Numbered from the stretch's first letter, positions 1 to 6,756 are shown. The stretch is 10,003 nt of DNA from Ochromonadaceae sp. CCMP2298 (GCA_026770595.1 MU634826.1:1-10003), one strand, 5' to 3'. Translations and numbers: made by a program. Notes: generated from the letters alone by a model not told the origin.

Positions 1-100
1 AATCGCATGCGATCGCTGATACCTGCTAAGCACAAGTAGTTACTTTTGTTACCCAATCTTTTTACCAGTTTGGAGTTTTCTAGGGATTTAGCAAGATTTT

Positions 101-153
101 CTTCTAGTTAGAAGATTTATTTTTTATTTTTTAGCTCTTTCCTTCTAGTTAGA
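101..153. repeat. 41-bp imperfect tandem repeat pair
   Basis: The 12-mer CTTCTAGTTAGA occurs at 101-112 and again at 142-153, a period of 41 bp. Both copies are followed by T-rich sequence, so this looks like a decayed tandem duplication in AT-rich spacer DNA. No coding role or regulatory role is apparent. Confidence 0.6.
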
Positions 154-185
154 GGTTTTTATTTATTAAGAGTTCTTTTTCCGGT

Positions 186-195
186 GGGGGGGGGG
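186..195. repeat. G10 homopolymer
   Basis: Ten consecutive G residues lie at the boundary between the AT-rich left end and a more balanced repeat block. Such a tract is prone to length error in sequencing and to replication slippage, so its exact length is uncertain. Confidence 0.8.
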
Positions 196-207
196 CAGTG
201 TGGCAGT

Positions 208-292
208 ACAGTACGTACTATCCATAGTTTGTCCGTTACACGTTCCCCACCTTACAGTACGTACTATACTGACACGGCAGCCGTTACGTCGC
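208..292. repeat. 46-bp imperfect direct repeat with palindromic core
   Basis: The 14-mer ACAGTACGTACTAT is found at 208-221 and 254-267. Its core AGTACGTACT is a perfect 10-bp palindrome. Similarity continues more weakly downstream, where each copy is followed about 20 bp later by a CCGTTAC element. This indicates a diverged 46-bp tandem duplication. The palindromic core could be a dimeric protein-binding site, but that is inference only. Confidence 0.65.
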
Positions 293-307
293 CGCAGCCT
301 TTGGCTG

Positions 308-352
308 GCTCTGCTTGCTCTGCTTCCTTCTGCCTGCTCTGCTTGCTCTGCT
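308..352. repeat. CTGCT-type short repeat, 28-bp period
   Basis: The 17-mer GCTCTGCTTGCTCTGCT occurs at 308-324 and again at 336-352. Each copy is itself made of two GCTCTGCT units, so this is low-complexity pyrimidine-rich repeat DNA. It stays open when translated on the plus strand, but the composition suggests simple-sequence DNA and not a gene. Confidence 0.7.
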
Positions 353-428
353 GTTCTGCTGTAATACACCTTAAGCACACAACTTATCCAGACGTTCTAC
401 TTCTGGGCACACCTGCACCCCTGATCCT

Positions 429-500
429 TACACCCCCTACACCCCCTACACCCCCTACACCCCTTAAACCCTCTATACCCCTTACACCCCCTACAGCCCT
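429..500. repeat. 9-bp minisatellite, eight units of TACACCCCC
   Basis: Eight consecutive 9-bp units run from 429 to 500. The consensus is TACACCCCC. The first three units are exact, the fourth differs at its last base, units five and six are diverged (TAAACCCTC, TATACCCCT), the seventh is exact and the last is TACAGCCCT. The period is a multiple of three, so the plus strand reads as a Thr-Pro-Pro repeat without stops. That is a by-product of the period and not good evidence for a protein. The C-rich strand loosely resembles telomere-like DNA but does not match a standard telomere unit. Confidence 0.85.
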
Positions 501-513
501 TGAATTCGCTTTT

Positions 514-937
514 CGTATTTTGAAGAATTGTTACGTATTCTATTCGTTATAGCGTATTTTTAACGCATTTTTGAATCAACCACATTGTTTTGCTTCTCTC
601 TTCGCATTTATTCCGGCTTTATGATTAATTATTATTATTGCTGTTTGTTTTGGTGATAGGTGATAATGTGGGAAGGCATCTCACGGAGTTTGCCGATGCT
701 TAAGATTGAAAAGGACGATACATTAGATCAGCTTTCCCGTACCATGAGTGAACTGTAGTACAATCTTACTATTAATGAAGAAAAAGGTAAAAAGCACATA
801 GCCTGTCTGCTCCCACACCGGCTAATCTTTGATTCGCCCACTTATTGTAACACTATATATACGTTACTATGTTCACTCAACACCAATACGATGTCACAGC
901 AATCTATTCGATCGTATTCACCGTATTTGGGCGTATT
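514..937. promoter_or_regulatory. Cluster of CGTATT hexamers
   Basis: The hexamer CGTATT appears at 514, 534, 553, 913, 922 and 932. Spacings within the two groups are 20 and 19 bp, then 9 and 10 bp, close to whole DNA helical turns. A further copy lies in the convergent spacer at 6429. The clustering could reflect a repeated binding site or simply decayed simple sequence. No gene start lies close enough to assign a target. Confidence 0.2.
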
Positions 938-1026
938 TCGCCCCAGCCATCCAAATGCCTATTTTAGCCTATTATACAGTTTTGTCAACAAAAATCGTCC
1001 TGTTTTTTGGCTCCAAAATTTAAATT
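666..1026 (+). other. Possible decayed reading frame, unrecognised
   Basis: An ATG at 666 opens a 30-codon frame that ends at TAG 756-758. Its sequence is coding-like, with a charged, amphipathic C-terminal part (KIEKDDTLDQLSRTMSEL). The same frame then stays open for a further 89 codons, to TAA at 1024-1026, in AT-rich DNA. The preceding in-frame codon is a TAG two codons before the ATG. A second frame over the same start reads GDNVGRHLTEFADA and then stops. I do not recognise a family. It may be a gene remnant with one nonsense change, a terminal exon, or chance. Confidence 0.15.
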
Positions 1027-1126
1027 AACCTGTCAAAATCATTCCGGTCGCTACGTTATTACTAAAAGCGCCTAAATAATATTGTCACAGATTTTACCTG
1101 AGCAGGGTTGAAGGGCACCCTGGTCA

Positions 1127-1213
1127 ATGAAAATTGGAGAGAGTATGCCCCCAGATGCGTCGGAGGCGCTGAGAGAGAAGCTTGTGGAGAAGGCGGAGAG
1201 CAAGAGGCAGTAG
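1127..1213 (+). other. Small 28-codon reading frame, unrecognised
   Basis: An ATG at 1127 begins 28 codons ending at TAG 1211-1213, with an in-frame TGA at 1109 upstream. The peptide is highly charged and helix-like (ALREKLVEKAESKRQ at its end), and its GC content is higher than that of the surrounding DNA. The stretch is bordered by an 8-bp inverted repeat, CCCTGGTC and GACCAGGG. It could be an exon or gene fragment or an untranslated spacer. Support is weak and no family was recognised. Confidence 0.12.
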
Positions 1214-1472
1214 AGTATTATTATAGACCAGGGGGCTCTTGAGCCTCCGATAAAGCCCATATTGTGCATACCTTATTAAACATACAACCCACCCTTTCTC
1301 TTCCATATCGCCTTTCTACAAATTTTAATAATCATGAGGCGCCCTCGCGTATCCCCAGTACGCAGGAGGGATTCTACAGTACAACTACATTTACAGTGTG
1401 TCTACAGTCTTCAGTCCACTGTCTACCCTGTCCAGCCTCTGTTCTGCCCTCTGCTGCCGTCCCCCTCTGCTC

Positions 1473-3767
1473 TTACTGCTTTTTCGCCCTCCCACGCGTG
1501 CTGCGCGCTGATCTGTCCGACCCTGCTACGGACGGCTCAGGCGTGGACGCAGGCGCGGATACAGGGAGTGCGAAGGCCTCTGCCCCGCCTGTGCCCCTGG
1601 AGGCGTACTCTTGGGGGATGTGGTGGTGTGCCTGCGCCGTGTGCTTCAGCTGCGCCTGCTGTTGCTGTTGCGCATGCACTCGCACCGGCTGCGTGGAGGT
1701 AAATCCGCTGGCCTTCATGTTGTGCTCTTCCACCTTCATGGCCACCGTCTGCAGCAGCGCCTGCACCGTCAGCACGCCGCTGGGCGCAAGGTACAGCGCG
1801 TACTGCGCAGCGATGAAGAGCTTGGCCACCTCGCGGCCCGAGAATCCATCAGTAGCGAGGGCTATTCGGTGCAGTGTCTCCTCAGACATACAGCCGTCCT
1901 CCAAAGTGCGTGGGTCGCTGCGGAAGAGGAAGAGCCACGAGCGCTTCTGGGATCGCTGCGCCACCCTAGTTAGGTGCAGGTCTGTATACAGCTGCACCAA
2001 TTGCAGTCTCTGGGGCAGCGCGGGGTGCTGTATGGGTATGGACACGTCCATGCGGTCGAGCACCGCGGCGTCCAAATCTTGGGGGCGATTGGTGGCCAAT
2101 ACGAGCATGAAGGTGTGCGAGGGGGTGCCTGTCTGGTAGAGCAAGGCGTTCAGGGCGTTGCGCACGTGCACCTCTGCGCTGTCCTCGCCCCCCTGGAAGC
2201 TGCGCGAGCTGAGGAAAGCCTCTGCCTCGTCGATGAAGACTAGCAGTCCTTTGCGACTCTTGGCGGCCCAGCGGAACAGCCCGTGCAGCTGGGACACCGC
2301 GTCTTCCCCCAGGGGGGCCACGTCTCCCCCCGACATCACGGCGTAGTCCATACCGGAGCTCAGGGCCAGCCGGCGGGCGATGAGGGTCTTGCCTGTGCCA
2401 GGCGAGCCGTGCAGCAGCACGTGTCTGTAGGGCGCCCCGGAGCGCTTGGTGTTGCGCGTGGCCAGGGCTAGGTTCAGCACTCGCTCCTTGTCCGCCGCGC
2501 TCAGCACGATTGACTCGAACTCCTGCTCCAGCCGCACCCTGCTGACCGCGAAGTCCTCTTTGGAGAGCCAGTTGGCCACGAAGTGGGGCAGAAGCGTCCA
2601 CTCGCAGGAGGTCTCTCGCACCAGTACGGGCTTGCCCAGGCGCGTCTGGATGTACTGCCTGAGCACCTTAAAACCCTCCCTCAGCACATAGTACAGCGCG
2701 ATTAAACCCAGCACAATGCCCACCAACACCGCCACCTGCCGAGGCTGGGCGAATATCTGCGTCACGATGGCGGAGACCTGCGCGGAGACGGCCTGGATGC
2801 CTGCCAGCATTCGCTCTGAATCCAGTCTGGACTTGGCTGCGAGTCTCTGCAGCTCCATCTCCTGCACCACACGCTGCTCCTCCGCCTTAGCCGCGATCTC
2901 CAATTTGATCTTCTCCTTCTCGTGCTCGAGAGAGCGCGTCTCGAGGTCGTCTGACTGCTCCTGGCGCAATTGCAGCAGCAACGTGGAGGTCTCCCTGCTG
3001 AGCGCGTCGCGCTTCTCCGCCAGCTCGCGCTCCATACGCACCGTCTCCTCAGCGTTCTTGCGCGCCAGCTCCTCCATACGCTCCATACGCTCCCGGGCTA
3101 ACTTCGACTCGAACTGTAGGATCTTGTGCTCCTCCTGGAGCTGCCTTTGCGCCAGCAGGTCCTCGTCGTTGTTCCGCTGTCCCTCCAGAGCCAGAAGCTG
3201 TGCCGCCACCTCCGCCTCCATCCTCGCTATCTCCTCCTTCTCCCTCGCGTGGAAGGACACATCCTTGTGAATCTTGTCCTCGATCGCCTTCAGCTCCGCG
3301 CGCAGCCTAGAAGCGGCCTCGTCCCCCGAGTCGATGGCGCTCTGCAGCTCCTCGAAGCGGAAAATCAGCTCCTGCACTACCACCAGCCCGTGCATGAAGA
3401 GCACGTTCTTGTCCACCGCGGGGAAGTTTGTCAGCACCGTGGCTGCCTTGGACCGGTCCTTTGAGGAGAAGATCTTGCTGGGCATGACCTCTATGCTCTC
3501 GGGGAAGAACCGCTGCGCCTCGGGCCCGATGATGCCCATCTGCTTGCGGTCCTGCACGCTGTCGTACTTGAACTTGTATCTTACGATGGGCACGCTGCGC
3601 AGCCGGTGCAGACTGTCCGTCCGATTGGCTGGCTTGATGTCCGTGTAGAGCACGAAGTCGCCCGGGTCCTCCTCCTTCGCCGTCTCTCCCTGAGCGACGC
3701 CCAGATGCTTGCTGCTCCCCAGCAGGCACAGCGCCACCAGCAGCGCACGCGCCAGCATCACCACCAT
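1473..3767 (-). CDS. ATAD3-family AAA+ ATPase with N-terminal endosialidase-chaperone-like domain
   Basis: This 764-aa protein is a membrane-anchored AAA+ ATPase of the ATAD3 family, which in animals and plants sits in the mitochondrial inner membrane and supports nucleoids, membrane contacts and mitochondrial translation. Order: hydrophobic leader (core about 8-17, cleavage possible near VAQG, 24-27); domain about 36-139 resembling the Peptidase S74/MYRF intramolecular chaperone (QMGIIGPEAQRFFPESI); long charged coiled coil about 140-325; membrane helix 345-362; the ATAD3 signature RLGKPVLVRETS; Walker A GSPGTGKT 454-461; Walker B FIDE 511-514; sensor 1 N560; arginine finger in DRMD (R572); sensor-2 region GFSGRE 641-646; and a low-complexity Gln/His-rich tail. 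The start is the ATG at 3767, in a good purine context. The frame stays open upstream only to TTG 3815 and then a TGA, with no earlier ATG. The usual ATAD3 N-terminal motif is absent. The AAA assignment is very secure and the S74-like assignment is strong but made by eye. Confidence 0.92.
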   Translation of the reverse strand: MVVMLARALLVALCLLGSSKHLGVAQGETAKEEDPGDFVLYTDIKPANRTDSLHRLRSVPIVRYKFKYDSVQDRKQMGIIGPEAQRFFPESIEVMPSKIFSSKDRSKAATVLTNFPAVDKNVLFMHGLVVVQELIFRFEELQSAIDSGDEAASRLRAELKAIEDKIHKDVSFHAREKEEIARMEAEVAAQLLALEGQRNNDEDLLAQRQLQEEHKILQFESKLARERMERMEELARKNAEETVRMERELAEKRDALSRETSTLLLQLRQEQSDDLETRSLEHEKEKIKLEIAAKAEEQRVVQEMELQRLAAKSRLDSERMLAGIQAVSAQVSAIVTQIFAQPRQVAVLVGIVLGLIALYYVLREGFKVLRQYIQTRLGKPVLVRETSCEWTLLPHFVANWLSKEDFAVSRVRLEQEFESIVLSAADKERVLNLALATRNTKRSGAPYRHVLLHGSPGTGKTLIARRLALSSGMDYAVMSGGDVAPLGEDAVSQLHGLFRWAAKSRKGLLVFIDEAEAFLSSRSFQGGEDSAEVHVRNALNALLYQTGTPSHTFMLVLATNRPQDLDAAVLDRMDVSIPIQHPALPQRLQLVQLYTDLHLTRVAQRSQKRSWLFLFRSDPRTLEDGCMSEETLHRIALATDGFSGREVAKLFIAAQYALYLAPSGVLTVQALLQTVAMKVEEHNMKASGFTSTQPVRVHAQQQQQAQLKHTAQAHHHIPQEYASRGTGGAEAFALPVSAPASTPEPSVAGSDRSARSTRGRAKKQ
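3351..3662 (-). other. Endosialidase-chaperone-like (Peptidase S74/MYRF ICE) domain within the ATAD3 protein
   Basis: Residues about 36-139 follow the S74 layout. A DIKP-type segment is followed by LHRLRSVPIVRYKFKY, then MGIIGPEAQRFFPE (compare the family pattern G-x-IAQE-x-x-x-x-PE), then VDKNVLFMHGLVVVQEL leading into the coiled coil, as in MYRF. In self-cleaving members a Ser-Asp and a Lys five residues after the Ser form the catalytic pair. Here the aligned positions read Gly36-Asp37 and Tyr41, so cleavage is not expected. What remains would be a trimerisation module. The alignment was made by eye. Confidence 0.72.
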
Positions 3768-4157
3768 CTCTGCTTCTATCCCGCGCAATGGCCCTCCTCT
3801 CGGTGCTGTGGGCAATGAAGACTGAGCCTTGGAGGATGGGGAGAGATTGAATGATCTGATGATGTCTCAGCAAAAGAGAAAGCGAGCGCTTTGCGGGAGA
3901 TTTCAAATAGGGACCTTTGCTTCACTTGTTGGGAACTAATTCCCAGCAAACCAAGGTCCCCTTTGGGTCCCCTGGGACCATGGTGGTCATCACAGCCACA
4001 AAATCTCGCTCGGCCAGCAGGCAAGAGAAGCCAAGGAAGGCCTTGGCAACGAGAACCTGGACAAGTGTAGCTTCCCAGCCCGCTTCCACAGAATCCCACC
4101 CCGCGAGGGGTTCAGATGGGCGGTCGCATTCGAAGGTACAACCGTTAACCCGGGCTA
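3768..4157. promoter_or_regulatory. Shared divergent promoter region (ATAD3 / mitochondrial EF-G2)
   Basis: These 390 bp separate the two divergently transcribed ATGs and must hold both promoters and 5' leaders unless there are unseen upstream exons. No clear TATA box was seen. The region contains the nested inverted repeat listed separately. An in-frame TAA at 4146-4148 stops the EF-G2 frame just before its ATG, and an in-frame TGA blocks extension of the ATAD3 frame, so both start choices are constrained. Confidence 0.6.
3904..3979. repeat. Nested inverted repeat with four GGGACC/GGTCCC sites
   Basis: The outer arms CAAATAGGGACCTT (3904-3917) and AAGGTCCCCTTTG (3953-3965) are near-perfect inverted copies. 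Between them is a hairpin with arms GTTGGGAA (3928-3935) and TTCCCAGC (3940-3947), one G-T wobble and loop CTAA. Immediately after is a third palindrome, GGTCCC-CT-GGGACC (3966-3979). The hexamer GGGACC or its complement thus occurs four times within 70 bp. The position midway between two divergent genes suggests a protein-binding site or cruciform. That role is inferred. Confidence 0.6.
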
Positions 4158-6371
4158 ATGCTTGCGCGGTCGCTAATCGCCCGGTGCAGGGGGCCGCTGC
4201 GCTGCACAGCAGGGGTGCGAGTCCTGTCTACGAAAGCCGGCGCGGCGGCGGCAGTGCAAGACATCCAGAAAATCCGAAATGTCGGCGTGGTGGCCCACAT
4301 CGACGCGGGGAAAACCACCACCACGGAAGCCATCCTGTACATCTCGGGCGAGACCAAGACTCTCGGCCGCGTCGACAACGGCGACACGATCATGGACTTC
4401 ATGCCCCAGGAGCGAGAGCGGGGGATCACGATCTGCGCCGCGGCGGTGCCCTTCCACTGGAAGGACCACAAGGTGAATCTGATCGACACGCCGGGCCACG
4501 TGGACTTCACCATCGAGGTGGAGCGGTCTGCGCGCGTCCTGGACGGCGCCATCGTAGTCATCGACGCGGTTTCCGGGGTGCAGGCGCAGACCAAGACTGT
4601 CTGGAGGCAGATCCAGAAGCAGTCCGTGCCCTCGATCGCCTTCATTAACAAGATGGACCGGGACGGGGCGAGTTTCGAGAGGGCCGTGGAGTCCATCCGC
4701 AGCAAGCTCAACGCCAACGCCGTAGCCATCCAGCTGCCCCTAGGAAGCGAGGAGACCTTCGCAGGCGTGGTGGACCTGATCTCTCTCCGCAGCTTCGTAT
4801 GGTCTGGGGGTACCTCGAAGACTCCCCAGCCGCCTGAGGTTCAGCCTCTGTCTTCCTCGCACGATTTGTGGGAGGAGGCGGTGGCGGGCAGGCGGGCGCT
4901 GGTGGAGGCCGTAGCGGAGTTAGACGAACCCTTCATGGAGCAATACCTTGCTGCAGAGGAGGGGGATGCGGTGGACGCCATAAATGCTAAGGAGCTGCTG
5001 CAGGCGCTACGTCGGGTCTCCATGCAGGGGTTGCTGATGCCCGCCCTGTGCGGGGCCTCTCTGCGGGGCAAGGGCGTGGAGCCTCTGCTGGACTCCGTCA
5101 TTGCCTTCCTGCCCTCCCCGCTGGACAAGCCGCCCTTCAAAGCCGTGCACCGGATCTCCAAGGCCTCCAAGACGCTCTCCGCCACGTCGCCCGATCTCTG
5201 TGCGCTGGCCTTCAAGGTCGCCCACGATGCCGCCAGAGGCCCGCTGGTCTTCGCGCGCGTGTATTCGGGCAGCATCCAGGCCAAGCAGATGCTCTACAAC
5301 AGCAACCACGGCACCAAAGAGCGCATCAACCAGCTGCTGGCGGTCAGCGCGGACGAGCTGGAGACCATGGAGCGCTGCGGGCCGGGTGAGGTGTGCTGCC
5401 TGGTGGGCCTGAAGGGCACTCGCACGGGGGACACTCTGGTGAAGGACGGCGGGCCGCTAAAGACCTACACACTGGACGGCCTGGCCATCCCCTCGCCCGT
5501 CTTCGCCCTGGCCGTGGCCCCCCCGCGCTCCTCCCAGCAGGCCGATCTGGACGAGGCCCTGCGCATCCTGTGCATGGAGGACCCCTCGCTGTCCGTAGAG
5601 AGCAGCAAGGAGTCCGGCCAGACCCTTCTAAGGGGGCTGGGCGAGCTGCACCTCGAGATCGTGGTGGACCGAATCCGCCGCCAGTTCAACCTGCAGGTCA
5701 CCACGGGCAAGGCCTACGTGGCCTACAGGGAGACGATGGACCCCGATGGGAGGCTGGATGCGGGCCTGCTCACAGCCAGCGTGGACAAGATGATCGGACT
5801 GAAGCGCTACTTCGCCCAGTTGACCTTCCAGGTCGCCGTCAGCGGGCTGAACGTCGAGTCCAGGGTGGTAGTGGAGCCCTCGGTGCAGAGCCAGATGGGC
5901 GCAGATGAATTCACTGCGCTGCAGGATGCGCTCCAGGACGGCCTGCAGAAGGGCCCGCGCGGCTACCCCGTAGTGGGGGTGGACCTCACGGTGTCGGGTC
6001 TGGTGCGGGATGCAGACACGAACGCAGTGGCTGTGCGCGACTGCACGCACAAGTTCTTGCGCAGGCTGCTGACCGCCCCGGACCGCCTCTTGCTGGAGCC
6101 TATCATGTCCCTGGAGGTGGAGTTGCCCGAGCAGTTCGTGGGCAGCGTGCTGTCCGATCTGACGGTGCAGCGGCGCGCGCAGATCAAAGAGATAAGCATG
6201 GGCGACCACAAGCACCTCATACACGCAGTGGTGCCGCTAGCGGGCATGCTGGGCTATGCCACAACGCTACGCTCGATGACGCAGGGCGAGGGCTCCTTCT
6301 CCGCTGAGTACCACTCGCACGTGCCGGTGGACCCTGCGCTGGCCGGCATCGTAGAGGAAGAAAAGGTGTAG
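4158..6371 (+). CDS. Mitochondrial elongation factor G2 (ribosome-recycling GTPase, GFM2/EF-G2mt type)
   Basis: The 737-aa product is a translational GTPase that, with ribosome recycling factor, splits mitochondrial ribosomes after termination. The N-terminus (MLARSLIARCRGPLRC, then RVLSTKAG) is basic and free of acidic residues, a typical mitochondrial presequence. GTPase motifs are intact: AHIDAGKT 46-53, ERGIT 87-91, DTPGH 110-114, NKMD 164-167. Domains II-V follow, with conserved DPSL, GLGELHLEI and GYATTLRSMTQG segments. Blocks such as DLCALAFKV-HD---RGPLVF, VYSGSI and the VVDLIS region match animal GFM2 more closely than EF-G1, so EF-G2 is preferred. Length fits the family. An in-frame TAA 12 bp upstream fixes the ATG unless an upstream exon exists. 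The -3 base is C, a weak initiation context. The gene has no introns and is divergent from the ATAD3-like gene. Confidence 0.92.
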   Translation: MLARSLIARCRGPLRCTAGVRVLSTKAGAAAAVQDIQKIRNVGVVAHIDAGKTTTTEAILYISGETKTLGRVDNGDTIMDFMPQERERGITICAAAVPFHWKDHKVNLIDTPGHVDFTIEVERSARVLDGAIVVIDAVSGVQAQTKTVWRQIQKQSVPSIAFINKMDRDGASFERAVESIRSKLNANAVAIQLPLGSEETFAGVVDLISLRSFVWSGGTSKTPQPPEVQPLSSSHDLWEEAVAGRRALVEAVAELDEPFMEQYLAAEEGDAVDAINAKELLQALRRVSMQGLLMPALCGASLRGKGVEPLLDSVIAFLPSPLDKPPFKAVHRISKASKTLSATSPDLCALAFKVAHDAARGPLVFARVYSGSIQAKQMLYNSNHGTKERINQLLAVSADELETMERCGPGEVCCLVGLKGTRTGDTLVKDGGPLKTYTLDGLAIPSPVFALAVAPPRSSQQADLDEALRILCMEDPSLSVESSKESGQTLLRGLGELHLEIVVDRIRRQFNLQVTTGKAYVAYRETMDPDGRLDAGLLTASVDKMIGLKRYFAQLTFQVAVSGLNVESRVVVEPSVQSQMGADEFTALQDALQDGLQKGPRGYPVVGVDLTVSGLVRDADTNAVAVRDCTHKFLRRLLTAPDRLLLEPIMSLEVELPEQFVGSVLSDLTVQRRAQIKEISMGDHKHLIHAVVPLAGMLGYATTLRSMTQGEGSFSAEYHSHVPVDPALAGIVEEEKV

Positions 6372-6530
6372 AGGTAAGGGGGCGCGGGGCTTGAAGCATT
6401 ATTTGAACTTTCTGTATAGATGTCATTTCGTATTTGTCGTGTTTGTATTCCGCATGCTTTGCGTACGCCTGTGTCTGTACACCCAAGCCAGAATATTAAG
6501 CCGGCGCTCCAGAGCTAATTAATCTCAGGG

Positions 6531-6596
6531 CCGTGTTAGGGGGACAGTCCCTCGAAAGGGGGGCCGTCCTTTCGACCACGGAGAGGGGGAGCCCTC
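6531..6596. repeat. GC-rich nested hairpin island in the convergent spacer
   Basis: Perfect 8-bp arms TCGAAAGG (6552-6559) and CCTTTCGA (6568-6575) enclose an 8-nt loop. They are framed by CCGTG (6531-6535) and CACGG (6577-6581). Another hairpin, GAGGG/CCCTC with a 4-nt loop, follows at 6583-6596, and GGGAC-A-GTCCC lies within the outer pair. The island stands out from AT-rich surroundings and could be a structured RNA or a 3'-end element. No known RNA family (tRNA, spliceosomal U RNA) was recognised. Confidence 0.45.
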
Positions 6597-6728
6597 GCGT
6601 GACTTGCCTCTGGCAATATGCATACTGCCTAACTGACCGGTGCAAAATTTGGTCTCCTATATCATTGATTGTGTTTCATGGCAGTGAAATTCCTCCTCAA
6701 AAGTTATAAAGTTATGTATTTTATGTCC

Positions 6729-6756
6729 CGATTGCATGAATCATAAGTTGCAATCG
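6729..6756. repeat. Inverted repeat, possible 3'-region hairpin
   Basis: Arms CGATTGCA (6729-6736) and TGCAATCG (6749-6756) are perfect complements around a 12-nt loop. The element lies between convergent genes, where it could help form or stabilise a 3' end on either strand. That role is inferred. Confidence 0.45.

Noticed and set aside
184-552. Plus-strand 122-codon frame through the repeat block
   Set aside because: It is open only because the 9-bp repeat has no stops. The translation is Thr-Pro-Pro low complexity with no domain.
1264-2139. Plus-strand open frame of 291 codons opposite the ATAD3 gene
   Set aside because: It is antisense to the well-supported AAA+ region, has Cys/Ser-rich composition typical of a reversed GC-rich gene, and matches no family.
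2716-3270. Plus-strand Ser-rich frame of 184 codons
   Set aside because: It is the complement of the Glu/Arg-rich coiled coil of ATAD3, which naturally reads as Ser/Leu in this frame.
3768-3815. Extension of ATAD3 to TTG at 3815
   Set aside because: TTG is not a normal eukaryotic start. The ATG at 3767 has a good context and begins the hydrophobic leader.
3917-4648. Long plus-strand frame overlapping the EF-G2 start
   Set aside because: It runs out of frame across the conserved GTPase motifs and has Arg/His/Gly-rich content. The EF-G2 frame explains the sequence.
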